DNA from: Atherinomorus stipes
Lineage: Eukaryota; Chordata; Actinopteri; Atheriniformes; Atherinidae
Reading direction: 5' to 3'
DNA length: 64,000 nt
Assembly (NCBI GenBank): GCA_023101725.1
Contig: JALJCO010007154.1
Location: forward strand, 357,493 to 421,492
The stretch's first letter is position 1. Every line of letters begins with the position of its first letter. The position numbers and the translations under genes were made by a program. Below the pieces are notes generated by a model. The model had not been told where the DNA came from. It was given only the letters and a program-made list of their open reading frames with translations, and made no database searches. Positions 13,107-24,650 of this stretch are shown here, in pieces.

Positions 13107-15033
13107 TTAATGCAAAAAAAGCTCTGTTGTAAGTCCCGAAGGAGAACCCATGGCTATTTTGGGCAGTGTGGAGGACTTAATACTGAGTGAGAGAGGGAAG
13201 TGAGAAAGGGATTGAATAACACCAGCAATCCTCTCCAGACGGAAGGGGATCCAGATTTGCTGCTGCTATGTTCATTTGGATAATGACGGCGATTTAGATT
13301 AGACATTTGTGGAGAATCAGGTTTTATTTTTAACCACATGATAGTTTTTTCATCATGAAAACAATGAAAAATGGGAATCCATCAGAAAAAACACATCAAA
13401 GGATTCATTTAGGGTAGAATTTGCCCCCTTCAGTTGGTCTAAAAAACAATGTTAAAACCACCAAATTCAGCTTTATTTTAGTCAGTGCTGATGCAAAACA
13501 ATATGTTGGAGAAGTTACAGTTTAAACATGAAAATGATCCTTAGTTTCCTCCAGCTCCTCTAGAAGGGAGAAAAAGTCGATGAGACACAATTAAGGGATG
13601 GGAAAAGGTTTTTAAATCAATGCTTAGCAAGACATTTACGCACAGAAAGGCAAAAGTGATTGAGCTTCTGTGTGAAAGCAGCTCTGGAGAAGATGAAAAA
13701 AAAACTATGCAGGGGAAAAGACTCGAAGACCCTGACGGAAATAACACGAAAAGCAATATGATGATAAAATAAATCTAAAATGCAAATTGACATCCTCACA
13801 GTAAAGGATGGATGTAGGTACAGAAGAGAAACGGTTTAAGCGGGAACATCTGCCCCAGTAAAGAAGTGATGAGCCTGTTTTCCGATCCCCCCTCATGCTG
13901 CTCCTGCTGCATCCACGTGAGAGGAGGGGAGGAAAGGGAGGGGACAGGGAAGCTGGGCGGGGGGGAAACAGAGAGGACTGCTGAACACAGCTGCATGGCA
14001 AGCCTGCTTCATCCCAAAAATGGAGCATCACTATAGGTTTAGTGAACATTTGCCAACTTTCTAGCTTGAATTGAACATTTAGATGCACATAGATGTAAAC
14101 TCATCATTTAACAAGACTGATAAGGGATCACAGGAAGCTGGAAAATCTTATTAAATATAAAAACTCATGTTGGAAAATATCCTTTGACATTTATTTAAAT
14201 CTATTTATTATATACTTTGTATATTGTGAAATGTGCTTAGGATGAAGAGAAATGAAAATGTTCTTGATTTAGTCAATATTTTCTTATAAAATTACAGATT
14301 AAAAAGGGAAACAGACACACAAAAACAAACATGCATTCACATGCATACCAAAATACACACCCAAACATATGAAGTTGGCTCTGGACTTTATTGAGAACTA
14401 GATAAGCTGGTCTAGTGATTTTCATATCTAATGACTTGGGGATGGATCTCTGATGCCATGGCTTTGGGAAGGGGAAAAACAACTTCCGATATCCATCATG
14501 ATTTAGTAAACCCACTTCTATAAAATCAGATGAACTGTTCTTATTCTGTAAAATCAGTTCACATCATGTGGTTTCCGGTGAAGAGACGTGGACGTGTGTG
14601 AGGTTTTTCCAATGAAAAACATTTCTGCTGATACCTTCATTCAAAATAGCACTTAGAGTTGTTACATGATTCATCATCATAAACTTTATTAAGGACACAC
14701 ATGGATCCATAGCAAAAAAAAAAAAAAAAAATCATAATAATAATAATAAAAACCCATTAAACAATGTGTGATTCAGATCAAACACGCACACCCCCCTACT
14801 CACACACAGAGACATTTTCATGCAGGGAAGAACAGTTTTTGCTGTTGCAGCAGTCTTACACCGTGACTCACAACCTCAGGAATCATGCAAGCAGTTTTTC
14901 ACTGCGGGGGGGAAGACTTTGCTCAGAGGAAATGGTGGATATAAAGCTTCACATCCTGACTGTGTGAACAACTTCCAAATGTTTTGAAGTATTCTGTTTT
15001 ACTTTTAATTATGAGTAGCACTCACACACACTA
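12193..15033. other. Intergenic sequence with a CA microsatellite
   Basis: Nothing coding was recognised. A (CA)n run lies at about 13072-13104, poly-A followed by (TAA)n at about 14717-14750. The remainder is mixed-composition, apparently single-copy DNA within this window. Confidence 0.4.
13071..13105. repeat. (CA)n microsatellite
   Basis: About 17 uninterrupted CA dinucleotides following a CTCTCT tract. Confidence 0.95.
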
Positions 15034-15352
15034 GAAAGTTCTGGGTCAAACTGCTGGGTTAAAAAGAGACCAAATCATTTATGGGTTATTTCAACCCAGA
15101 CATTTGGGTTGTTGGGTTATTGCCCCATCTTTTCTGGGTTAAAATGCCCAATATTGAGCAAAAGGGGATGGAGAAAACAATGGTGGGATATAACCGGTTG
15201 GGTTATGTTAAGAAAGAACACAACATTGTAGTCAATATAACCCAACTTCTGGTTCAAATATTTAACCCGAAAGTTGGGTCAAAGAAATAACCCAATTTTC
15301 TAGGTTGGTGATTTTTTAACCCAGCAGTGGGTCAAAAACAACCCACATTTTT
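15034..15352. mobile_element. Small TIR element built of TGGGTT/AACCCA words
   Basis: Near the left end 'ctgctgggttaaaaag' and near the right end 'ttttttaacccagcag' are inverted copies, next to 'gggtcaaa' and 'gggtcaaaaa' blocks. The interior repeats GGGTTATT and AACCCAA words many times on both strands. The pattern is typical of an abundant fish non-autonomous DNA transposon; the superfamily cannot be set because the target duplication is unclear. Confidence 0.6.
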
Positions 15353-17350
15353 TTAAAGACATGTTTTATAAAGAAATAAAAACACTTTATCTCTGGATTC
15401 CAACATTGTAGTGATAACGTTCTCCTTCATGTGCTGATGCTGCTCCTGGTTTCTTCCTAATCTGCGTTGTTTGTCTTCCTACAAGTGTAGGAGGCTTTCA
15501 TGAGTTTTGCAAGTTTAGTTTTCTTTTCGGGTTTGCTAACAGTCAGCAGATCACGTGGCTTTAAAAGACTTCACATTCTCCTAAAAGATGTTTTCAGACA
15601 TGTTTACAGTCAGCATGTTAATGGTCTTCAGTAAAAAAAGTAAAGAAAAATGTAAATGTAAAACTCTGTGATGTACCTGTTAATTGAATGTTATCGCCCT
15701 TGGACAGGTTAAGGGTCGAGCTCTCCACTCCTTGGTTTGGCCAGCTGCACCCACCAGGGATGTATATACATTTAGGGCAGAGGTGTTTGACCTGTCTGAT
15801 GAAGGTCATACTGACCGAAACATCACACTAATAAAATATTTGAATGAGAGTAATACAGTGTGCGGGCACCCTTTTTGATTTAATGGTCCTATGTGAAAAA
15901 ACCCCAAACAAACAAAAAACAAAACAAACAAACATTAAAACATTAAAAAAAATAAAGATTATTTCAGGGGGTCACCAGATCATTGTGGAAAAAAACAAAA
16001 CGTAGAGGCTTCATTTATCAAATGAATTTTGGATTCTTGAAATTAACTAATTCATTTATCAATTATTGTATAAATAACTAAGTTATTACCAATACCATGT
16101 TAAAAATCCCAATTTGGCATTTTCTCAGCGAGAGAAGCTGATTTTGGGCATGTAGGTGTCACAGCAGTGAACTGAATCCACCAGAAAGCATTTTCCCTCC
16201 TTTTTTTTAATGAAGTTCCTGATAGTTTCAAGCCTTACATGTAAAATTTTATCATTGAGCGTCTAGAAACAAAGTTATTATAGGTCAAATTGACCCCCCC
16301 CCAACTCTGTCCTGTCCCACCTTCTTCCCCCCATGTTATCATTTTTACATCGTTGTTAGCTCTGAGCCATTACGGGTTTTTATCATTTCTGTTGTATTTT
16401 ATTTCATGATTTTTCCCTTTTATTGTGTTTATCTTTTATTGTGTCCCGTTTTTAAGTATACAATTCTTTTGTTGGGTTTCACAGCACCTCAGGCTCTGAA
16501 AGGATGCTGTGAGTATGCTCTATAAATAAACTGAACTTGAACTTGGTATTTAATCAATACAATTTTTGATGAGAAAAACTGAATTTTGCATTTGGCTGTT
16601 GACATAATCCACCAAAATCCACTTTGTTGTCCATATTTATGAAGATTTGGAGAGTTTCCACACCTCACATTAATGGCTACAGGATGACCCATTAGATATA
16701 TCACACAATCAACACAGTTGTCAGTTGGTCACGAACACCAAAGTATGTTATTCTGGGGGATATGCAGCTCAAAAAGTTTGACAACTGCTCTAAAATGATC
16801 CATTTTATTTAAATTTTCCTACCTTGACAGCTCAGTGTCTAATGACCAATGTGTAATTTTGGACTGATTTATTCTTTGTGCATATTTTCTTGATCTGTAG
16901 TCTTCAGCTCAACCTGGAAGATGCACACTTTACCTACCTTGATTTGACACTGATATTCTTCTTATATTAAACAAATCTCATCAATGTGCACAAGACTGTC
17001 TTAGCTAATCGAAATGATTTCATTCAGAAAAAAAGAACATGGTGTCTTTCTCCTGCTGTACGTCACCTCTCTGAAGTGCTTGTCCAAACGGAGGCTTACT
17101 CACACTGAAGTCACTCAGGCAGCATTTCCCAGCAGTGCTGTTTTTGCATGAAGGCCGTCTCGTCTTTGTCTGGTGTGTTTGTGCAGTTTCGGTCTCAGAG
17201 GGATGTTGACCGTGAAGGACAATCTTACGGTTCAGCGTGTATGTGCTGTTATGTATTCTTGTATTTAAACTATGTAATCAAAGTTAACGGAGTCTTTAAT
17301 TTGTTAATGTGCTCCATGGCTGTTACATAACCACGTTGTTGATAAGTCTC
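15353..17350. other. Intergenic sequence with a LINE-type tail
   Basis: At about 15795-15850 a 'gatgaaggtcatactgaccgaaac' type segment with an inner stem (ggtca…tgacc) followed by 'aataaaatattt' resembles the 3' end of an interspersed retroelement. At 16485-16548 'tgctctataaataaactg' followed by 'aacttgaacttgg' is a LINE-like 3' tail with a short tandem end. No gene was recognised. Confidence 0.4.
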
Positions 17351-17602
17351 TGTGAAGGTCTGTGTCTTTGGAATGACTCATCCTCTTCCCCCTCCACAGG
17401 TCCGGGTGCTGCAGCGTCAGCAGGTGTTTCAGCGCTGGTCTGCAGCACCATCTGCTGTACAAACCCTGGAACAGGACTTCTGCAAGAGAAAACACATCAT
17501 TCATTTTCACCTCTTTCTTTTGGTGTGTGTTTGGTAACTTATAGCTTCAACTCTGTTCTCCCTGCATAAAACTCATGCAATGGTAATTGGTAAGCCTTTG
17601 AG

Positions 17603-17603
<1 letters not shown>

Positions 17604-17635
<32 letters not shown>

Positions 17636-17650
17636 GGGGGGGGGGGGTTG
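17604..17650. repeat. (GT)n(G)n microsatellite
   Basis: About 14 GT dinucleotides running into 16 G. The flanking open frames on the opposite strand with Pro/His/Thr runs arise from this repeat. Confidence 0.95.
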
Positions 17651-17789
17651 TTGTGTGTGAAACTCTCCAGTTTATTTCCCAGAAAAGATGTATGTAAACA
17701 GTGCTGAGCATCCCATCTATTAATAGTAAAGGTAGATCTGGGGCAATATTCATCAAACTTCTTAGAATTAGTCCCCAGATCACTCTTGA

Positions 17790-18959
17790 AGGGAAAGTTC
17801 AGGATTTTTGACATAGGGCCTCATTTTCAAGAAAGCCAGGATACTATTTATCACTGGAGACAGTTTCAACATATTTCATCCCATTATTCTAGTTCCAGGA
17901 GGTCACAGATGCTAATGCTAGTGTAAGTCAAAAGGAATGTGCTAGCCTGTCATTAAAAACAATCTTATCCACTCCACAGAACATTCGAGGCAAATCATTT
18001 ATAGCTTAAGACTATTTGTGTGAATGCCGTGTTAATAGAATAATGTTACAAATAAAACTAACCTGCATTTTGTTGCATTTTGATTGTTGCTGCTGAGACA
18101 CTTTACAAAGTTTTACTTTCTGTATTTGGCAGCGGAGTGACGTCATCTGCTGCTACGTGGATAAAGGAATTTGATTACACAAATATAGGGTCAAATCTAT
18201 GGCCATGTCTGAAAGGTATGAGGATTTTGTCGGATATGTCGGATTTTGAAGACGATTTCAAACTTCTTTCATCAAACTTACTGTCAGCATGTCTCTATGA
18301 ACTGGAGTACACTGACAAAGGTAGTAAAACTACCACCCGGAAGCAAAGTTTATCATTCTGCAGCTGGTAGGAAACTAGTTCCTCATTATGTAATGCAAAA
18401 TTAGTCATACAATGCTAGTTACTTGATTAGCACACGAGTTTACTAGTTTTTACACAGCATTTACACAGATAGGGTTGCTGATTTGCCTCGGATGTTCTGT
18501 GGAGTGGAAAAAATTGGTTTTAATGACAGGCTAGCAGATTCCTATTGACTCACACTAGCATTAGCATTGGTAGCCTCCTGGAACTAGAATAATGGGATGA
18601 AATATGTTGAAACTGTCTTCAGTGGTAAGTAGTATCCTGGCTCACTTGTAAATGAGGCTCCATGTCAAAATTTATTATTAAAAGACTATTAGGGGGAGTG
18701 GATAGCCCAGTGGTAGCGTCGTGTGCTTGGGTGCGGAGGACCCGGTGTTCAATTCCCCGACACGACCTCAGGGTGAACCACTGTGGACCCCTGAGCAAGG
18801 TCCTTAACCCCCCACCAACTGCTCCCCGGGCACTTTAAGTAGCAGCCCACTGCTCTCTGATACTCACAGTACAGAGATGGATAAAATGCAGAGCCCTAAT
18901 TTCCCCTCGGGGATCATACAAGTATAACAAAAAAAAAAAAAAAATCCTGAACTTCCCCT
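17790..18959. mobile_element. TTAA-type MITE (family F3) with internal SINE
   Basis: The ends are inverted: AGGGAAAGTTCAGGATTTTT at 17790 and, reversed, the AGGGGAAGTTCAGGATTTTT end at 18959, with TTAA on the right (18960-18963) and TTGA, a one-base variant, on the left. The inverted homology extends inward for about 200 bp (17790-17997 against 18482-18690), both arms containing gctaatgctagtg-type words and a 'ctccacagaacattcgaggc' block. A tRNA-derived SINE sits in the right end. The unique centre (18000-18480) has a 96-codon open frame (18080-18370) with SDFEDDF and YELEYTDKG, faintly like the PYxxEPEYT segments of teleost transposon-related proteins; this is a guess. Confidence 0.8.
18692..18943 (+). 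mobile_element. tRNA-derived SINE with L2-like tail
   Basis: The head carries RNA polymerase III promoter boxes: A box 'tagcccagtgg' (about 18704-18714) and a B-box-like 'ggtgttcaattcc' (about 18745-18757). The tail 'cctcggggatcatacaagta' resembles the 3' end of L2-clade LINEs, which would supply the reverse transcriptase, and it ends in poly-A (18929-18943). It interrupts the right terminal region of the TTAA MITE. No clean target duplication could be assigned because the flanks are A/T-rich. Confidence 0.8.
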
Positions 18960-19136
18960 TTAAGAGAGGACTTATGAGCAAAAATTTTAACTTAAAAGCC
19001 CCACTTAAAAATTATTTATCAAGTGTCTCGCTCACACTTTTAGCAAAGTGTAGGACTGAATCTTAAGTGTCACTCTCAGAGCAGTTATGACAGTACCAGG
19101 TGCCGTAAATGGAATTTTAGATGATGTCACTTCTAA

Positions 19137-19663
19137 GGCTGTGTCCGAATGTCCTCCCTATTACCTACATAGGGCCCTATATAGGGATCGCGCCATTTTG
19201 TAGGGGTGTCCGAATGTCTAGAAAGAAAAAAAGTAGTGCACTCAAAGTTACCCACAATGCATCTTGAAAACTAGTGAGCTTCGATGGTCCCTAGACGGGA
19301 CAATATAGACCACAATGCATTGCGGTCAGGAGAGCTGAATGGCGTGAGGTGTTGAATATATCGAGCGGCAGAAAAAAAGGAGAGAAAAAACGACAGAAAA
19401 GAGATTAAACACAACATAAGTAAATAAAATACCTTCATTTAAAATTACAGATTTGATTTGGAATTAAATCTTTTCGTGCGTCGTGAGTGCCGCTGTGGTT
19501 GCCACGGTGACAGCTGGTGATCACATGATTTGCGGCGGGGAAAAAGTAGTCAGCTTAGTGTCCGAATCACAGGCAGAATGAGGGCACTAGATAGTCTGCT
19601 ATGTAGTGCAGCCCTATGTATGAATGAGGGGTTAGGGAGTAGGGAGGACATTCGGACACAGCC
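19137..19663. mobile_element. 527-bp Harbinger-like MITE, copy 1 (TSD TAA)
   Basis: The ends are inverted GGCTGTGTCCGAATGTCCTC and its complement, flanked by TAA at 19134-19136 and 19664-19666. A 3-bp TNA target duplication points to the PIF/Harbinger superfamily. A second copy of the same length, differing at a few positions, lies at 45333-45859. No open frame is present, so movement would depend on a transposase elsewhere. Confidence 0.85.
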
Positions 19664-19704
19664 TAAGTCCATTGAATTGACCAGTCGCTGAATGGAACAG
19701 TTTA

Positions 19705-20423
19705 CGGTGCGTACACACCAAACATGATTTGGGCGTCAGGTTTACATGTAAATTCAATGGCTGATGCGCGTTGAGGAGGCGTCGTAAACCCTGTAGGGCG
19801 TTGCGCATGGCACATCTAAATGCGTTTCGCGCGATTCGTGCATCGAGTTTTGAGCATTTGACGCGTTACAGGCAGCAGTCGCCAGAGTTGGAAAATCTGA
19901 ACTTTGGCGTCTTGACGCGGGGGGTCAACCAATCAGAGCAACTCAATGTCATGACACAGACACAAATTTTATGACGGGACAGGAAACACCAAGAAGAACC
20001 AGGGGAATCTCCTCTCTCTCTGAAGACAGAGGAGGATAAACTGTGATCTGCGTCCGGTCCCGGTGTCTGGACGGTGGTTTGATGACCTGCTTTCCTGATG
20101 GGATGTACTGGGCTTATAATGCTGTCCCGCATTGGGACAGCGGGTCGTTAAACTGGGCCGGATCAGACGGCTGGAAGTGCACCACGCCAGTGCAGCTCCT
20201 GGAGTAAACGCTGAAACTCATCACACTCAGAACACCTGGAATCATCTGGTGAACCAGACACAGAGCGGAGACGCCCGATGACGATGTCCCCTAGCTTTGT
20301 TTATCACATAAAGCCGAGCCGCTCTCTACTGCATCTGCTATGGTGCACAGACTGGTGACAGGAAAAAGAAAAAGGAGGGGCTCCTCCTTTGACGCCAAAA
20401 TCGCGTTTGGTGTGTACGCACTG
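19705..20423. mobile_element. 719-bp Harbinger-like MITE with TTA duplication (family H2)
   Basis: Inverted ends CGGTGCGTACACACCAAAC and, reversed, CAGTGCGTACACACCAAAC, flanked by TTA at 19702-19704 and 20424-20426. Subterminal sequence is rich in 'gacgcc/ggcgtc' words. Related copies lie at 51582-52421 (inverted) and at 59352 continuing from 60074, the latter interrupted by a hAT MITE. Classification rests on the 3-bp duplication. Confidence 0.8.
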
Positions 20424-20426
20424 TTA

Positions 20427-20832
20427 TTGATGGCTCTGATCATAAATCGTCACCGTTATCCCTGAATTATGCAGCCTATTGCAATAAAAACTGGTAGACA
20501 CTTAAAAGGCACCTGAAAACACCTACATTTAGAAAAATCTCTCAGTATCCAAAAAAAATTGTATTCTCTCATGAGGAGGTTTGTTGATGTCAGACGTGTT
20601 GATGTACATCACCAAAAGTGCACTGAAAACACTTTTTTTTTGGCATTTGCACAGTGGGGGGGAACAGAAACGTTTATCCTTCTTCAATATGATGTATGAT
20701 GTCACATATAGGACTATATATATATATATATATTTAAAAAAAAATCCAAAAATGGGCCCAGAGGAGTTAATTTCGGACAACATGCAAAATGCCTTAAGTT
20801 CATGCATCAGTAAGGACTGGCCACCAGTTATT
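20427..20832. other. Short intergenic stretch
   Basis: AT-rich DNA with a (TA)n run at about 20714-20732. No gene or transposon end was recognised before the mosaic array begins at 20833. Confidence 0.4.
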
Positions 20833-21040
20833 AGGGGTCCAAGCCCGCGGAGCAGCGCAGGGCCCGCGTTGCAAGTGCAACGCGGTTCCCAGCACTCCAG
20901 CGTGCTGGAACCCTATTGAGTTTCGTTCGTTTTTTATTATTATTAGGGGTCCAAGCCCGCGGAGCAGCGCAGGGCCCGCGTTGCAGTGCAACGCGGTTCC
21001 CAGCACTCCAGCGTGCTGGAACCCTATTGAGTTTGCTTCG

Positions 21041-21056
<16 letters not shown>
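20833..21056. repeat. 112-bp direct duplication with hairpins at the array start
   Basis: The segment starting 'aggggtccaagcccgcgg' at 20833 is repeated from 20945. Each copy contains two hairpins, CCGCGTTGC around a short loop with GCAACGCGG, and 'ccagc…gctgg'. A (TTA)n tract follows from 21045 to 21079. Confidence 0.85.

Positions 21057-21079
<23 letters not shown>
21045..21079. repeat. (TTA)n microsatellite at a unit boundary
   Basis: About 11 TTA units, directly followed by 'cttccgacacaaaaactcc'. The same junction with a shorter TTA tract occurs at 25064-25080, making this tract the likely exchange point between array units. Confidence 0.85.
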
Positions 21080-21080
<1 letters not shown>

Positions 21081-22715
21081 TTCCGACACAAAAACTCCTT
21101 GGGGAGGCTAGACCGCATGAGAACCATAAAAAGTATATACATGGGCTTGGACAAAAAGGGTGAATGTAGCGAAAGCAGGAAAATGACACATGTCAGACAC
21201 TAGGGGGCGCTATACCAGGGGGTAGTACGTTTTCGCCTCTAGCGGGCAAACCGCTTGGAATAAATTTATGGGACCTGGATGAGCAGATTCCTTGGACCCT
21301 TCCGCATCTCCTGACGTAGGCCACGCCCATTTGCGCCTAGATAGATTTTTTGTTAGGGGGCGATATAAGCAAAACCTATTTTCGTAAACTCGTCCAACAA
21401 TTTTGACCCGATCAGGCTGAAAATTGTACCACATATATTAGAGACATAGCCAAACATAGTTATGTAACAGATTTTTGAAATTTTACTCGGTTACGAAATT
21501 ATGCGCGTTTAAACATTTATGAAAACCTAGCTAAAAACTTAAAAGGCCATAACTCAAAAACGACAACACATAATTACAATTCCTTCAAAATCCCAGTGGG
21601 GAACTTGATTTTATACAAATCTACCGAAGGAGGAAATTTTTCAAATCTAGGGGGCGCTGTTATCCTGATTTTTTTATATTGGCAAAACCGCTGGTCCGAT
21701 CTGCACGCCGCACCCATGGTACGTAGATAGAGCCCCTGTGAGCATAATACTAAAAAATGGTTAGGATTGGACCACGTGGGCGTGTTTTATTAGCGATTTT
21801 GTAACCCAGGGGCGGAAATCAGCCGAGGGGCCCTGGACCGCTATTTTTCTTCCCCTGACCCAACAAAAATGGCCAGGGAGGCCAAATCAAAGGTGGATTT
21901 ATATAGCCACTTACAGGGATGGTAGAAGAAAATTTTTGTGAAATTATAAAAGAGAAAAAACTCATGTCAGACACTAGGTGGCGCTATACCATTGGGTATC
22001 ACGTTTTGGCCTCTAGCTCGAAAACGGCTTGGAGTAAATTTAAGTGCCTTATATCCCCAGATTCCTTGGACCCTCCTGAATTTTATGACATAGGCCACGC
22101 CCATTTCCGCCTATAATTTTTTTTTGCTACAGTGCAAAATATGCAAAACATTGTTTATTTTACTACTCCTAGAGTTTTAGCCCGATCCAACTGAAAATTG
22201 TACCACACAAAGTACATAGCAAGAGGAACAAACTGATCAGAGCGATTGTTGGATTTTTGTTTCGTTGCGGAGTTATGCGCATTTAAACATTTTTTCAAAG
22301 CTAGCTACGTACTTCAAAGGCCATAACTTTAAAACCGCATCAGATAATTCCATGAAACTCCTACACCAACAGGGGAACGTGATTATCTACTCATGTTGCA
22401 TAATGGAAATTTTTTTTAATCTAGAGGGCGCTATGACACATTATATTTCACAAACAATTGATCATATGAAACTCACTGTGTATGTTCATATCATCACTCT
22501 GTGCTGATTCCAAGAGGATGGCTATGATTGGACAAAGTGGGAATGGTTTATGAGCGGGCATCACCCCGATTTTTACTACATTTAAAATCAGCTGTTTGTC
22601 CTAGACAGCTAAAATGTGATAGATATCCCCTGAATCATACTGAACATTTAATTCCATCCAGCCTTCACTCTATATTGATTTTACACCCTAAGTTTTGGCT
22701 GAAATATGCAAATTT

Positions 22716-23400
22716 GCTCAACACAAGGATTTCTATAACAGATAAATCTATCAAAAGTAATCTTGTTACAGTTAATGTCAAGATAGTCCTCATGAATTCC
22801 AAGCAGTTTGGCAAAGATTTTTAATCCTGCAAATATCAATGTTGTCTAAAGTTAACAACTGCATCTGTAGTGTGTTTGTCTTCATTTTTACATGGTTATG
22901 TCACTGATCATTTATATGTAGGGCTGCAACAATATCTAAATTTAAATAAAAATTGTGACCCTCAGAGCCACAATCCTGTCTCGCGGTGGGAGAAAGCAGG
23001 ATCACGTCTCCAAGCCCAGTTCAGATGGTCGGAAACTTCTCAGATCACATCACACTGTTTCACTTTTTTCTCCATCAAGCTACAAACTCTTGGAAGCATC
23101 CAGTTACTAATTAGACAACACATCTGTCTTAGAGTCACCAGGTACGGTGTTACACAAGTTTTTTTCCCTGCAAGTCAAATGAAACTTGTCAGTTTTCCAT
23201 GGGCACATAAACCTTTAATCGGAATGATCCACTTACACGCATGCAGCTGGGGAGTGTGTGAATGAGGTGCGCGATTGCAGATCTTCAGACACTGAGAACA
23301 GTGAAAGGAAAGAAGGAGAAGATCCTGGTCGTGGTTGGCAGGCCAGACGCACAGACGTCCAGCTGGATGTTTACATATTGATGTCTGATATTCACCGTAG
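22716..23400 (+). repeat. Array module M1 (type A)
   Basis: Runs from a 'caacacaaggatttc' word through 'tcctgcaaatatcaatgttg', 'gggctgcaacaatat' and 'cgcgattgcagatcttc' to 'gatgtctgatattcacc'. It is closest to module M4 at 27231. The 'gggctgtaacaatac' word resembles hAT-type ends, but no terminal pair can be assigned. Confidence 0.7.
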
Positions 23401-23995
23401 TGTGTTTGTCTTCATTTTCAAATTGGATAAGACATTGATTATTCTAATTGAAGTATGTGGTCAGTCCTGCTGGAGCAAACATATCGCCACAGATGTGTGT
23501 GCATGTGCGAATGTGTATTAACATCTGTTAAAACAGAAGTCCTATTGTATTGTAAGGCTTGTGGTGAAGTTTGAGGACAGAGAGGATCTGGAGTGGCTGG
23601 TGGTTGTTAGTATTCTGTGAATGTTGGTTGACAACAGGGGTGTCCAGTGCTGGTCCTCGAGAGCCACAAAAAAGCATTAACTGGGATTTTTAACTTGTGC
23701 ATGTCCAATCTTAAAATTTCCAACTGTATAAGGTAGGTAGTGTCTAATATAAGATAGGGAAAGAGGTTTGGAAGCAGTTTTGGGTTTGCCCTGTGAAGCA
23801 GCGGCTTTCTTTCCCCAATCGCAATATCTCAGCGTGAAAAGCATAAAGTGGGATTTTCAACTTCTGCATGTCCAATCTTTAAAATTCCAACTTTATGGGA
23901 CATAGGTTATCGGGGTATGTCATCATGACATCGGACTTATCGGAATGACATCATAATGTCCTGTTATCGGCCCACTGATTATCGTGCATCCCAAA

Positions 23996-24650
23996 TAAAA
24001 ACCAATCTTGCTGCAATTAATGTCAAGATATTCCTTATGAATCCCAAGCAGTTTGGGAAAGATTTTTCATCCTGCAAATATCAAAGTTGTCTAAAGTTAA
24101 CAACTGCATCTGTAGTGTGTTTGTCTTCATTTTTACATGGTTATGCCATTGATCATTCATATATAGGGCTGTAACAATACCTGAATTTAAATAAAAATCG
24201 TGACCCTCAGAGCCACAATCCTGTCTCGCGGTGGGAGAAAGCAGGATCACATCACCCTCCAAGCCCAGTTCAGATGCTCTGAAACTTTTCAGGTCACAAA
24301 AAACTATTTGACCTTTTTTTCTTCATCAGTCTAAAGACTATTGTGGCATGAATTTTCTAACTCAACAGCACATCTTTCTTAAAGGCACCGGGTAGTGTCA
24401 CGCATATTTTTTCCCTGTGCAAAACAAATTAAACTTGTCAGTTTTCCATATAAACCATCCACCGAGATCAGTTACTCGCGTGCCTGCAGCTCGGAAGACT
24501 GTGTTTGAGGTGGGCGATGGCAGGTCTTTAGACACTGAGAACAGTGAAAGGACAGGAAGGAAGAGTCCTGGTCGTGTTTGGCAGACCAGACACACGGAGG
24601 ACAGCCAGCTGGATGTTTGAATATTGATGTCTGATATTCACCTTAGGAAC
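23996..24650 (+). repeat. Array module M2 (type B)
   Basis: Same backbone as M1, but its second half carries the variant with 'ccatccaccgagatcagtta' and 'gcctgcagctcggaag'. Nearly identical to M5 at 28512. Upstream (23636-23990) lie a 'caggggtgtccagtgctgg' word, which resembles a common fish hAT end, and a 'gattatcgtgcatccc' word. Confidence 0.7.

Noticed and set aside
20800..21203. Open frames with Asn, Ile or Leu runs near 21.05 kb
   Set aside because: They read through the (TTA)n microsatellite; the remainder is the 112-bp duplicated repeat.
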